From the NCBI RefSeq assembly GCF_900102965.1, contig NZ_FNGM01000002.1, positions 114,559 to 178,558 of the forward strand: 64,000 nt of DNA. Direction: 5' to 3'. The number at the start of each line of letters is the position of its first letter. Position 1 is the first letter of the stretch. Shown here in pieces: positions 35,964 through 44,595 of this stretch. The notes under the pieces are model-generated. The model worked only from the letters and a program-made list of their open reading frames with translations, ran no database searches and had not been told where the DNA came from. The DNA comes from Paenibacillus jilunlii (GTDB lineage Bacteria > Bacillota > Bacilli > Paenibacillales > Paenibacillaceae). Position numbers and translations under genes: made by a program.

Positions 35964-36009
35964 TTGTGTGCAAACCCTACGATACCAAACCTGAAAGGAT
36001 CTGATTGAC

Positions 36010-36303
36010 ATGGCCAATACCCTGCTCAGCATTCAAGTCATCCCTAAAACTCCGGACAACGAGGATTCCATTCCTTATGTAGACAAGGCCATTGAGGTGA
36101 TTCAGCAATCCGGTGTCAAACACCAGGTGAACCCGCTCGAAACCACAATGGAAGGTGAACTGAACGAACTGCTTGAAGTGGTGCGCCAAATGCATGAGGC
36201 ACTGATCGCATCCGGCAGCCCCAGCGTCATCTCACAGATCAAGATCGCCCATAACCCTACCGGAATCAGCATGGACAAGCTGACGGAAAAATACCGGCCG
36301 TGA
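36010..36303 (+). CDS. Thiamine-binding protein, MTH1187/YqgV (DUF77) family
   Basis: A 97-residue ferredoxin-like protein: LLSIQVIPKT, then YVDKAIEVIQQSGVKHQVNP and LETTMEGELNELLEVV. The MTH1187/YkoF superfamily binds thiamine. GAAAGGATCTGATTGAC precedes the ATG. Its GTGA end overlaps the start of the permease gene, so it is translationally coupled inside the TPP-controlled operon. A role as a thiamine chaperone or sensor in precursor uptake is inferred. Confidence 0.9.
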   Translation: MANTLLSIQVIPKTPDNEDSIPYVDKAIEVIQQSGVKHQVNPLETTMEGELNELLEVVRQMHEALIASGSPSVISQIKIAHNPTGISMDKLTEKYRP

Positions 36304-37061
36304 GATCGTACTGGAACCAAATCTGGCCGCCCCTTGTGGCGGTCATCTTTTTTCTGGGGGCCTGGCAATTGGCGGTTTCCGTGTTTCATGTGCCTTCCTG
36401 GATGCTGCCAAGCCCCGGTGATATCGCCCGTGAATCCCGGGGCAATGCTTCGGGCATATGGGCGCATACGGCGGCTACGCTGCGGCTGACCCTGATCGGC
36501 TTCCCTGTCGGCACAGGGGTAGGCCTTATTGTAGCTCTGCTGCTGCATTTAGTGCCCTGGCTGAAAAGAGCGCTGTATCCGCTGCTGATTCTCAGCCAGA
36601 ATGTGCCTTCGATTGCCCTCGGGCCGCTGCTGATCGTCTGGTTCGGGTTCGGGCTGCTGCCCAAAATCGTCCTCATTACACTCGTCTGCTTCTTCCCGGT
36701 TGCCGTCGCCGCCATGGGCGGGCTGGCCCAAAGCGACCGGATCATGATGAATTATATGAAAATGGCCGGGGCCGACAAATGGCAGATCTTCACCAAGCTG
36801 GAGCTGCCCGGCTCCCTGCCCTCCCTGTTCTCGGGCCTGAAAATCTCCGCAACCTACGCGGTCATGGGCGCGGTGGTCGCGGAGTGGATCGGCGCCGACA
36901 AGGGCATCGGCTACTACATGCTGCTGCAGAAGGCCTCCTACCGCACAGACCGGATGTTCGTCGCCATTGTAATTATTGTGCTTCTTAGTCTGGTGCTGTT
37001 CGCCCTGATCGCACTGCTGGAGAAGTGGCTGGTCCGCTGGAAGCCGCGCAAGACCTCTTGA
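36300..37061 (+). CDS. thiX: Thiamine-precursor ABC transporter permease
   Basis: A 253-residue permease with six helices, of the SsuC/TauC/ThiX family. The EAA-type loop is seen as MKMAGADKWQIFTKLELPGS. The GTG start overlaps the preceding stop by four bases. ATGGGAVVAEWIGADKG-like segments near residues 180-200 match nitrate/taurine-type permeases, and the operon context assigns it to HMP or formylaminopyrimidine uptake. Confidence 0.92.
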   Translation: MRSYWNQIWPPLVAVIFFLGAWQLAVSVFHVPSWMLPSPGDIARESRGNASGIWAHTAATLRLTLIGFPVGTGVGLIVALLLHLVPWLKRALYPLLILSQNVPSIALGPLLIVWFGFGLLPKIVLITLVCFFPVAVAAMGGLAQSDRIMMNYMKMAGADKWQIFTKLELPGSLPSLFSGLKISATYAVMGAVVAEWIGADKGIGYYMLLQKASYRTDRMFVAIVIIVLLSLVLFALIALLEKWLVRWKPRKTS

Positions 37062-37133
37062 TACAGGCTGGGCATTACGTTACAGACGCTAAAGATTGAA
37101 CGATTTAGGCTCTCTGGAAAGGGGTGGACAATC

Positions 37134-38102
37134 ATGACTCGTATTACGGATGCCAAGCACGAAGGAGCCGTAGGCTCAAGTCCTGACGGCAGCCGTGGCT
37201 GGACCGGCGGGGGGCAGGCTGAGGCTGAGCAGGCCGATGCTGAGCAGGCTGGTACGACTCGCATGGCCGGACCCGGCGGTGGACGGACTGAGGCTGAGCA
37301 GGCTGGGGCGGCTCGGATAGCCGGAGTGCCGCCCGCGCTGGAAGTGAACAGCGTAACTAAAGCTTTCTTCCACCGCCGCCGTGAAACCCTGGTGCTGGAT
37401 CATGTCTCACTCAAGGTGGAGCCGCAGGAATTCGTCTCCATCGTCGGCCCCTCCGGCTGCGGCAAAAGCACCCTGTTCCACATTATCGGCGGCCTGGAGC
37501 AGCCCGATGCCGGAACCATAAGCATGAACGGCAAGCCGGTCACCGGACAGAGGGGCGAGATCAGCTATATGCCCCAGCAGCCCGCGCTGTTCCCGTGGCG
37601 GACCATCGAAGACAACGTCCTGCTCGCGGGTGAGCTGAAGGGCGGGCCGCGGGCTGAAGCGCGGGCGGCCGCCCGCCACTGGCTGGACAAGGTCGGCCTT
37701 GGCGGGTTCGAACGCGCCTACCCGCATATGCTGTCAGGCGGCATGCAGCAGCGGGCCGCCTTTCTGCGGGCGCTGCTTGCACCGCAGGAGCTGATGCTGC
37801 TGGACGAGCCGTTCAGCGCGTTGGATGCGCTGACGCGCAGCGAAATGCAGCGCTGGCTGCTGGAGCTGTGGGAGGAAAACCGCCGCTCCGTGCTGTTCAT
37901 TACCCACAATATCGAGGAGGCGCTGCTCCTCTCCAGCCGCATCTACGTCTTCTCCGGACGTCCCGGCTCCGTCCTGCATACCGTCGAGGTTCCCTTCCCG
38001 CGTCCGCGCCGCGAGGAAATTACGGAATCCCCCGAATTCCTCCAGTTGAAGCGCCAGTTGTCACAATGGATGCGCGAGGAGCAGGCCAAGGCTGCCAAGT
38101 AA
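37134..38102 (+). CDS. thiZ: Thiamine-precursor ABC transporter ATPase with N-terminal repeat extension
   Basis: A 322-residue ATPase. The nucleotide-binding domain begins near residue 66 (ALEVNSVTKAFFHRR) with Walker A GPSGCGKST at about 104-112, signature LSGGMQQRAA, Walker B LMLLDEPFSALDA and H-loop ITHNIEEALLLS. The first 62 residues are unusual: Gly/Ala/Glu/Gln-rich with repeats such as AEAEQADAEQAG and TEAEQAGAARIAG. AAAGGGGTGG before ATG 37134 is the only good ribosome site, so the extension is probably translated. It energises ThiX; 72 bp separates the two genes. Confidence 0.92.
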   Translation: MTRITDAKHEGAVGSSPDGSRGWTGGGQAEAEQADAEQAGTTRMAGPGGGRTEAEQAGAARIAGVPPALEVNSVTKAFFHRRRETLVLDHVSLKVEPQEFVSIVGPSGCGKSTLFHIIGGLEQPDAGTISMNGKPVTGQRGEISYMPQQPALFPWRTIEDNVLLAGELKGGPRAEARAAARHWLDKVGLGGFERAYPHMLSGGMQQRAAFLRALLAPQELMLLDEPFSALDALTRSEMQRWLLELWEENRRSVLFITHNIEEALLLSSRIYVFSGRPGSVLHTVEVPFPRPRREEITESPEFLQLKRQLSQWMREEQAKAAK

Positions 38103-38172
38103 GCCTGTTGCCATTGCAGTTTGCGGTTCGAGCAGTTTTAAAATTCCAGCTGTCTAGGCGCAGCTGCAATAA

Positions 38173-38219
38173 ACAGGCCCGCTTGCCCTTTATTATCGGG
38201 GTAGCCGGGCCTGTTTTTC
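38173..38219 (+). terminator. Terminator of the thiYXZ operon
   Basis: ACAGGCCCG (38173-38181) pairs with CGGGCCTGT (38206-38214), followed by TTTTTC, 70 bp after thiZ. Confidence 0.85.
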
Positions 38220-38235
38220 TATGCCGGTTTAGCAT

Positions 38236-38422
38236 TTAGTGGGAAAAAGTATACTTAAATCTGCATATAACAAGCATAGCTGATCATTAGTGGGAAATAG
38301 TATAACTAATTCGGCTCTTGAGGCCCACTCGATGGTTAATAGCCTGAATTAGGTGGAGAAAATCCCACTAAATCCTAAAAACACGCAAATTCCAGCTATT
38401 TAAGTGTACAAATTCCAACTAA
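38236..38422. repeat. Intergenic 51-bp-spaced repeat element, copy 5
   Basis: Direct units at 38236 and 38287 (AGTGGGAAAAAGTATACTTA type) and later units at 38347 and 38399; spacing 51, 60, 52 bp. The third unit is a hybrid between direct and inverted forms. Beyond it, 38440-38600 is a low-complexity CTTTCCGACTTTC-like stretch without a gene. Confidence 0.75.
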
Positions 38423-38602
38423 CTTCTCCCACATTCACTTTTCTCCTACTCCCCCGCCGATTTCGGGCCTTCACACTTCCGACTTTCGACTCCCACCTTT
38501 ACTGCCTTCCGAGTTCCACACTTTCCGACTTTCTGACTCCCAACTTTCCTGGCGTCCGGCTTCTTTACTTTCCGGGTTTCCGGCTTTCCACTGCGCACTC
38601 CC

Positions 38603-39205
38603 CTAGATCCAGCCCTTCTCCTCCGCCAGCCGCACGGCTTCAATGCGGCTCTTCACTTCCAGTTTGTTCAGAATCTCGGATATGTAGTTGCGGACGGTAC
38701 CATAGGAGAGGTGCAGTGCAGCTGCGATTTCCCCGGCACTCTGGCCGCCGCCGGCCAGCTTCAGGATCTCCCGCTCCCGGTCAGACAGCGGGTTTTCTTC
38801 CCGCAGGCTGCCGAAGACAAGCTCGGGAGACACTTCCCGGTGGCCGTCCATCACCCGGCGGATCGCATCCGCCAGCTTGTCTACCGGCTCGTCCTTCAGC
38901 AGATACCCTTGAATCCCGGCCTTCACGCCGCGCTCCAAATAGCCCGGACGGGCAAAGGTGGTCAGGATAATGATTTTGGTGGGGCTGCCTTTAGCCTTCA
39001 AGGTTTCCGCTACCTCCAGTCCGCTTTTATAGGGCATTTCTATGTCCATCAGGCATACATCCGGTTGAAGCCGTTCAATGACAGCAAGCGCCTCTGCCCC
39101 GTCTCCGGCCTCTCCTGCCACTTCAATATCATCCTCCAGATCCAGCAGCGAAGCCATGGCCCCGCGCAGCAGACGCTGATCCTCGGCAATCACGATGCGT
39201 ATCAT
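38603..39205 (-). CDS. NarL/LuxR family response regulator (YvfU-like)
   Basis: A 200-residue regulator: receiver domain with Asp54 in CLMDIEMPYKSG, and a LuxR-type helix-turn-helix with LSDREREILKLAGGGQSAGE and TVRNYISEILNKLEVKSR. Its ATG overlaps the kinase stop (ATGA). The gene order ATPase-permease-kinase-regulator equals Bacillus yvfRSTU and resembles desK/desR and liaRS-linked modules. It probably controls its own operon, perhaps through the palindromes near 42080-42115. Confidence 0.93.
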   Translation of the reverse strand: MIRIVIAEDQRLLRGAMASLLDLEDDIEVAGEAGDGAEALAVIERLQPDVCLMDIEMPYKSGLEVAETLKAKGSPTKIIILTTFARPGYLERGVKAGIQGYLLKDEPVDKLADAIRRVMDGHREVSPELVFGSLREENPLSDREREILKLAGGGQSAGEIAAALHLSYGTVRNYISEILNKLEVKSRIEAVRLAEEKGWI

Positions 39206-40353
39206 GCGGTCACTCCATCCTTTCTTTCCTTGACGACTCTCGGGATGGCAACAGTCAGGACCGTCCCCCTCTTTTCGCCTGAACTCAGCTTCAAAGAACC
39301 GTCAATCAATGACAGCCGCTCGGCCATCCCTTTCATCCCGTTGCCTTCGTCCCGCACATGGCCTTCCTGCTCCTGCGGGTGCAGTCCAACTCCGTTATCC
39401 TCAATGGAAATCTGCACCTCTCCCTCTGTCATCGCAAGGGCAATGCGGCACCGGTCCGCCCCGCTATGCTTCACAATGTTGGTCACAGCCTCCTTGATGC
39501 AGAGACTTAGAATATTCTGAGTAAGGTCTGATACGCCCTCAAGCTGGGCATCGCCCTCGATTTCCATGGCTATATCCGCTGTACGCAGCATTTCCCCCAC
39601 TTCCGCCAGCTCTTCAGCTACGGATACGGCCCGCATCTCCGACACCAGCTCACGGACCTGGCGCAGCGCCGCACGTGAAATCCGCTGGATCTCCCTGGCT
39701 TCGGCCTGCGTACGGCCGGTATCCTTGGCCGCAAGCTTTTCCACCAGCTGGCTCTTGAGGGTAATCAGCGACAGCGTGTGCCCCAGCGTATCGTGCAGGT
39801 CCCGGGCAATCCGCATCCGCTCCTCGCGTTTAACCAGCTCCTTGATGACTTCGTTGGCCTGGTCCAGCTCCTTTTCCAGCATTCTTTTGCGGTGCAGTGA
39901 ACGTATGCCAAACGGGGAGACCAGCATAATAATCATGAACGGGTACAAGAACAGCAAATCCCCTACAGCCATTCCCCAAGTAGCCGTGATCAGCGGGACA
40001 AGCACCATGGCCGCGAATACAGCATAAGCCATTTTAAAATGCTTCTCTCCTGTGTACCAGCCGATGAAATTCGAGGTAAAGAAGCCCATAAACAGATCGT
40101 AAGGCGTATAGGCTGCACTTAGAATTATAATAATCAGCATCTGCACAGCCAGCCACAGGGTAAAAGCTCTGCCGGTGGCCCAATAAAGCTGCCGGTAGGT
40201 CACGGCGAACAGGGCCAGCATCGCTGCGCCAAGCACCAGCTTGATTCCATGCTCCTCTTGCAGATTGATGACCGGAAACAATAAGTATAGGAGCCACATA
40301 TAAGGGAAAAAGCCGAATCTTTGCGGAAACAACCGGAACTGCCTGCGCGCCAT
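39202..40353 (-). CDS. Sensor histidine kinase, HisKA_3 class (YvfT/DesK-like)
   Basis: A 383-residue kinase with five membrane helices in the first 150 residues and no extracellular domain of note. A coiled coil leads into the phosphorylated His187 of ARDLHDTLGHTLS, and the ATPase domain has KEAVTNIVKHSGA and DNGVGL, ending before GNGMKGMAERL. This layout, like DesK, senses from within the membrane. It starts six bases after the permease stop. Confidence 0.93.
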   Translation of the reverse strand: MARRQFRLFPQRFGFFPYMWLLYLLFPVINLQEEHGIKLVLGAAMLALFAVTYRQLYWATGRAFTLWLAVQMLIIIILSAAYTPYDLFMGFFTSNFIGWYTGEKHFKMAYAVFAAMVLVPLITATWGMAVGDLLFLYPFMIIMLVSPFGIRSLHRKRMLEKELDQANEVIKELVKREERMRIARDLHDTLGHTLSLITLKSQLVEKLAAKDTGRTQAEAREIQRISRAALRQVRELVSEMRAVSVAEELAEVGEMLRTADIAMEIEGDAQLEGVSDLTQNILSLCIKEAVTNIVKHSGADRCRIALAMTEGEVQISIEDNGVGLHPQEQEGHVRDEGNGMKGMAERLSLIDGSLKLSSGEKRGTVLTVAIPRVVKERKDGVTA

Positions 40354-40359
40354 AGTAGA

Positions 40360-41097
40360 TTACACCGCTTCCTGTTTTTTTCGGATATAGACCGATAGTA
40401 ACATAAAGGCAGCCAAGTATCCGAGTAAAATCAGGATATTGCTCCATTGCGGATAACCCCCGCCAACAATTTCCCAAGCCCCCTCCCCGTAATTATAGGA
40501 AGGCAGCCAATGGCCGATCTGCTGCATTACCTTTGGCAGAATCTCCAGCGGCATCCACATGCCTCCGGCAACCGCCAGCCCCATATAGAGCACGTTGCTG
40601 ACACCGCTCGCCGTATCGACCCGTTTCATGAAGCCCACCAGTGTACCAAGCGCGAGAAAAGGCAGCGAGCCGGCCAGAATCCACAATCCGCTCAGCACCC
40701 ATTGTCCGGCAGTCAGCGATACACCGTTAATCAGATATCCCGCGGCAAAAATGCAGATCACCGAAAATAGATGCATAAGGGTCTGGCCGAACATTTTACC
40801 GGCAAAATAGACGGGAGACGGCAGCGGAGTAATGCGGATAAATGTGTTCCAGCCCTGTGTCCGTTCCTGGACCAGCCGGATGCCCAGCGTCATGATAGCG
40901 GACCCCATTACACTGAATGCGGCCATGGACATCAGGTAATGCGCCTGCCACTCTGATACATCATCCGCCCCTGTATTCACCACTCTGGTGAAGATGAAAT
41001 AGAACAGGATCGGCATTAATAAAGACCAGAATACATAATAGGGATTGCGGAATATCCGCAGCATTTCTGCTTTGCACTGCATAGCAACAATTCTCAT
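40360..41097 (-). CDS. ABC-2 type permease (YvfS-like)
   Basis: A 245-residue six-helix permease: RIFRNPYYVFWSLLMPILFY near the N terminus is the ABC-2 family start, and GGMWMPLEILPKVMQQIGHW is a re-entrant block of the same family. Its ATG overlaps the ATPase stop by four bases. With the ATPase it forms an efflux pump, likely for drugs or lipids; the substrate is unknown. Confidence 0.9.
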   Translation of the reverse strand: MRIVAMQCKAEMLRIFRNPYYVFWSLLMPILFYFIFTRVVNTGADDVSEWQAHYLMSMAAFSVMGSAIMTLGIRLVQERTQGWNTFIRITPLPSPVYFAGKMFGQTLMHLFSVICIFAAGYLINGVSLTAGQWVLSGLWILAGSLPFLALGTLVGFMKRVDTASGVSNVLYMGLAVAGGMWMPLEILPKVMQQIGHWLPSYNYGEGAWEIVGGGYPQWSNILILLGYLAAFMLLSVYIRKKQEAV

Positions 41098-42008
41098 CGT
41101 TTCATATCCTCCTCGTGGTTGTGGGTCAACTGTTCGAACGCCTCATCCAAGCTTCCCTGGTGAATACGCACATTCCTCACGGCAAGTCCGCCTGTAAAAA
41201 TCGCCCGGAGCGCCTCGTCCGTATTTTCTGTTACCACATGGATACGGCCGTCCTTGTCATAGCAGTCTATAACGGGCGCCAGCTTAAGCAGCTGTCCGCG
41301 CAGAGCTGCCGCATCTCCGGACGGCAGGAAGGACAGCGACTGCTTGACCATTCTCGCTTTGATGTCTTCCGGGCTGCCATCCGCTACGAGTGTCCCCTGG
41401 CTGAACAATAGAATCCGGTCCGCAACCTCCTCAGCCTCCTGTAGATAATGAGTCGTGAACAATATGGTTGTTCCCCCGGCAGCCAGCTCCCGCACCGTGT
41501 CCCAGAAGCGCCGCCGGGCCGTGGTATCCAGGCCAACCGTCGGTTCGTCCAGGAACAGCAGCTGCGGATTTCCCGCCAGCGCCAGCGCAAAGGCCAGGCT
41601 GCGCTTCTGGCCGCCGGATAACTTCTCGGCATAGCGGTTCAGATCGGCCGGAGCGAGCCCTGTCGCCCTGACCAGAAACTCCATATCCATCGGCTGCGGA
41701 TAGTAGCTGCGGATCAGAGCGATGATCTCGCGGACCTTCAGCCTGTCCATTACGCTCACCTCCTGCAGCATGGCCCCGCAGCGTTCGCGCACCTTCACAT
41801 CCTTTGGAGCAAGCCCGAATACCTTCACCGTGCCTTCCGTGGGCGTAAGCAGCCCCAGCAGCATCGACAGCATGGTTGTTTTGCCTGCGCCGTTTGGCCC
41901 GAGAACTGCTGTAATGGAGCCTTTGCCGATGGTAAAGCTGATGCCGTCAACGGCCTTTTTATCATTAAAGATCTTGCTGACCCTGTTCATTTCAATCACA
42001 TGGCTCAT
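41094..42008 (-). CDS. ABC transporter ATP-binding protein (YvfR-like)
   Basis: A 304-residue ATPase with Walker A GPNGAGKTT, signature LSGGQKRSLA, Walker B LLFLDEPTVGLDT and H-loop TTHYLQEAEE. ATG 42008 is eight bases after GGAGGAA; the frame to 42026 starts before the ribosome site and is rejected. First gene of the four-gene module. Confidence 0.93.
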   Translation of the reverse strand: MSHVIEMNRVSKIFNDKKAVDGISFTIGKGSITAVLGPNGAGKTTMLSMLLGLLTPTEGTVKVFGLAPKDVKVRERCGAMLQEVSVMDRLKVREIIALIRSYYPQPMDMEFLVRATGLAPADLNRYAEKLSGGQKRSLAFALALAGNPQLLFLDEPTVGLDTTARRRFWDTVRELAAGGTTILFTTHYLQEAEEVADRILLFSQGTLVADGSPEDIKARMVKQSLSFLPSGDAAALRGQLLKLAPVIDCYDKDGRIHVVTENTDEALRAIFTGGLAVRNVRIHQGSLDEAFEQLTHNHEEDMKR

Positions 42009-42099
42009 GTCTGATTCCTCCGTCACCGTATGTTTTTGCTGTACTTCTATGGTATTAAAGAACGGAAGATGACATCAGTATGGACTGTCATTTTTTTCG

Positions 42100-42115
42100 G
42101 GTGACAATTGTCACC
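42100..42115. promoter_or_regulatory. Perfect 16-bp palindrome upstream of the ABC/two-component module
   Basis: GGTGACAATTGTCACC. Nearby, 42068-42090 has a looser inverted pair ATGACA...TGTCAT. Both lie 60-110 bp before the yvfR-like start and share the TGACA/TGTCA half-site, so they are candidate sites for the NarL-type regulator. Confidence 0.5.
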
Positions 42116-42163
42116 TGAATTTCGTTTTTGGACTTTTGCAGCCGATCCCCCTTTACGCGCATC

Positions 42164-42206
42164 AAAAAAGCCTTCCTGCCAACGCCAAGCGCTGACAGAA
42201 AGGCTT
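42164..42206 (-). terminator. Terminator of the nitroreductase gene
   Basis: On the minus strand AAGCCTT-N-CTG-N-CAGCG... pairs with ...CG-N-CAG-N-AAGGCTT and is followed by TTTT, just past the stop at 42220. Confidence 0.8.
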
Positions 42207-42219
42207 ACCCCATCCGGCC

Positions 42220-42972
42220 TTATTTCTGCATAAATCCCTTTTGCAGCAAAAACTCCTTCATCTGCAGGCGTGAAGGCTGGGCAAGGCGCCCCGCCATCAT
42301 CTCGGACCACGGTGTATCCTTCTGCCCCCCGGTCCGCTGGCGCATGTAATCCCGGGTGATCTCATCATAGACCTTAACCTGCTCTACCGAGGCAGCCGCC
42401 TGATAGCCGTTATGATGAAGCACAGCCTGAAGCGGAAGACGCGGACGGATGCCGTTCACTCCGGCGGGATAACCGAGGCACATGCCGAAGACCGGGTAGA
42501 CCAGCTCCGGCAGGCCCAGCAGCTCCGACAGCTCCGCGATATTATTGCGCACCCCGCCAATATACACGATGCCAAGACCCAGCGATTCCGCCGCAACCGC
42601 CGCATTCTGCGCGGCAAGCGCTACATCGACGGTAGCCACGATCAGATTTTCTGTGGACCCCTCATAGGAAGCTGCCCCCTGCAGGTGCGGGCCGCTGATC
42701 TCCCGCAGCCGGTACAGATCGGCACACCAGACCAGGAACACCGGGCACTGTTCAATATAGGCCTGATTGCCGGACAGCTTGGACAGCCGCGCTTTCAGAT
42801 CCGGCTCTGTCACGGCAATGACCGAATATGCCTGGACATTGCTTGAAGTGGAAGCCATCTGGCCTGCCCCGATAATAGCTGCCAGCTGCTCTTCACTCAC
42901 GGGCTTGTCCTGAAACTGGCGGACAGAGGTGTGGCGGTTCAACAGCTCAAGGGTTTCGTTATTCGGTTTCAC
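42220..42972 (-). CDS. nfrA: NADPH-dependent flavin oxidoreductase / nitroreductase (NfrA/NfsA family)
   Basis: A 250-residue FMN enzyme: LLNRHTSVRQFQDKPV at the N terminus (the RHTSxR FMN-phosphate loop), SSNVQAYSVI, GLGIVYIGGVRNN, and YPVFGMCLGYPAG, all typical of NfsA/NfrA oxygen-insensitive nitroreductases. It would transfer electrons from NADPH to nitro compounds, quinones or flavin. The GTG start follows AGAGAGGCG. A 65-bp decayed copy of its 5' end is found at 45602. Confidence 0.92.
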   Translation of the reverse strand: MKPNNETLELLNRHTSVRQFQDKPVSEEQLAAIIGAGQMASTSSNVQAYSVIAVTEPDLKARLSKLSGNQAYIEQCPVFLVWCADLYRLREISGPHLQGAASYEGSTENLIVATVDVALAAQNAAVAAESLGLGIVYIGGVRNNIAELSELLGLPELVYPVFGMCLGYPAGVNGIRPRLPLQAVLHHNGYQAAASVEQVKVYDEITRDYMRQRTGGQKDTPWSEMMAGRLAQPSRLQMKEFLLQKGFMQK

Positions 42973-43051
42973 AATAGGTTCGCCTCTCTTTTTTCTGTTA
43001 TAGGCATATTATGAACACAAAAAAGTGTTCAGACAACAGGAACAACCCGCT

Positions 43052-44395
43052 CTACCACCCGCTTCCCCGTGCCGCCTCCTGGACAATGGCCCTGACACCC
43101 TCATCAATCTGATCCAGCCGGGCGCGGGAAATGCTGATGCGCATGAACTTTTCCCGGTTCCGGTAACCGGATATATAGAATCCATTGCCGGACACGACGC
43201 TGATCTTCCGCTCCGCCAGCCGCTTGACCAGACGCTCCAGATTCACGGTTACCGGCAGCTTGAATTGCAGGTAAACACCCGAGCTGGCCGCAGACACCTC
43301 AATCAAGCCTTCCGTATTGTGCCGCGCAAGCGCCTCATATACCGCTTGAATTCTTTCTGCGTACATAGCTTTTATTTTGTGCCTATGGTGCCCGTACATG
43401 CCGTTCTTGATGTACACCTCAAGCGCTGCCTGGGATAACAATGAGGTGTCTGTGTATCCTTTATACGCCCGGAAGGTCTCCAGCAGCGGTTCCGGCACCA
43501 CGGCCGCACCCAGCCTGAGACCTGGAAAAATGATTTTGGAGAAGCTTTTCAGATAAACGGTATGTGAAGTCTGGTCATACGCAACTATAGGGTCAAAACG
43601 CTGCTCGGCACCCAGATCGGCCATGTAATCATCCTCTACGATATACACATCGTATTTGCCGGCCAGTCCGGCAATGGCTTTCCGCTCCTCCGTGCTGTAA
43701 GAGGTTCCTAGCGGATTATGATACCTGGGCATGGTATAGAAAAATTTAAATCTGCCGCTTGCGAACCACGTCTCCAGCTCCCGCAGGTCAATCCCGGCTG
43801 CCGAACGGGCGATCCCGCTCACGGGCAGTCCCTCCGCCTCCAGATACCGGAGATAAATATCATAACCCGGCTGTTCAACCAGGATCTCCGTCCGGCCGTT
43901 AGGAAATGGCATTCTGGCCAGAATCTCCAGTGCCTGCTGGATGCCTGAAGTGATGATGATCCGCTCCACCTTGGCAAACACCTGGTACTCCGCCAGATGC
44001 GACACCAGCGTATGCCGCAGCGTATCCAGTCCCAGTGCATCACCATAGGTGAACAGGTGGTACTTGTACCGGTCAATCGCTTTGTTGAGGCAATGCTGGA
44101 AGTCCAAATACGGAAATACGTTCAGATCGGGCGAAGCTGAGGCAAAATCAACCGTCACGCTGCTCCCGGCAGGTCCCGGCTCTTCCGTCTTTTCCACCAT
44201 GTAATAGCCGCTCTGCGGAATCGAATAAATCGCGTGTGTTCTCTCCAACTCTGCGTAAGCCCGCAGAATGGTGCTGACACTGCAACCGTAGAGTTCTGCG
44301 GCACTGCGCACGGAAGGCAGCTTTTGCCCCGGACTGTACTGTCCCTCCTTGATCCGCTTCTCCATCTCGGATAAGACCGAATGATACTTTCTCAT
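43052..44395 (-). CDS. MocR-type GntR/aminotransferase regulator
   Basis: A 447-residue regulator. An N-terminal GntR winged helix (GQKLPSVRSAAELYGCSVST then ILRAYAEL) is fused to a fold-type-I aminotransferase domain that binds pyridoxal phosphate, with VEDDYMADL and the Schiff-base lysine in SFSKIIFPGLRLG. MocR proteins sense PLP adducts of amino acids or related effectors. GGGGAGG lies before the ATG. It is divergent from the EamA exporter, the usual target arrangement, with a perfect palindrome at 44478 between them. Confidence 0.92.
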   Translation of the reverse strand: MRKYHSVLSEMEKRIKEGQYSPGQKLPSVRSAAELYGCSVSTILRAYAELERTHAIYSIPQSGYYMVEKTEEPGPAGSSVTVDFASASPDLNVFPYLDFQHCLNKAIDRYKYHLFTYGDALGLDTLRHTLVSHLAEYQVFAKVERIIITSGIQQALEILARMPFPNGRTEILVEQPGYDIYLRYLEAEGLPVSGIARSAAGIDLRELETWFASGRFKFFYTMPRYHNPLGTSYSTEERKAIAGLAGKYDVYIVEDDYMADLGAEQRFDPIVAYDQTSHTVYLKSFSKIIFPGLRLGAAVVPEPLLETFRAYKGYTDTSLLSQAALEVYIKNGMYGHHRHKIKAMYAERIQAVYEALARHNTEGLIEVSAASSGVYLQFKLPVTVNLERLVKRLAERKISVVSGNGFYISGYRNREKFMRISISRARLDQIDEGVRAIVQEAARGSGW

Positions 44396-44477
44396 AGCAC
44401 GCCTCCCCTCGCCTTCATCACAGGATTGTGTTCATATTATCATTGTTCTTGTTCAATCATTATACAGGAATCACGAA

Positions 44478-44493
44478 ACTGTACCGGTACAGT
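44478..44493. promoter_or_regulatory. Perfect 16-bp palindrome in the mocR/eamA intergenic region
   Basis: ACTGTACCGGTACAGT, about 85 bp before the regulator start and 100 bp before the exporter start. It is the most likely MocR operator here, though MocR sites are often direct repeats. Confidence 0.5.
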
Positions 44494-44595
44494 ATCAGGA
44501 AACAGGTATTGTTGGGCTGCGGATTTCCCTTTAATTTTAAATAACAGATAAGACGTTTATACGATCCTGTCATGTTCACAAAGGGGGATGTACCT

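Noticed and set aside
38440..38600. Low-complexity CTTTCCGACTTTC-like stretch read as a basic 65-residue protein
   Set aside because: Frame is Arg/Lys/Val-rich repeat translation with no ribosome site; noted only as simple sequence next to repeat copy 5.
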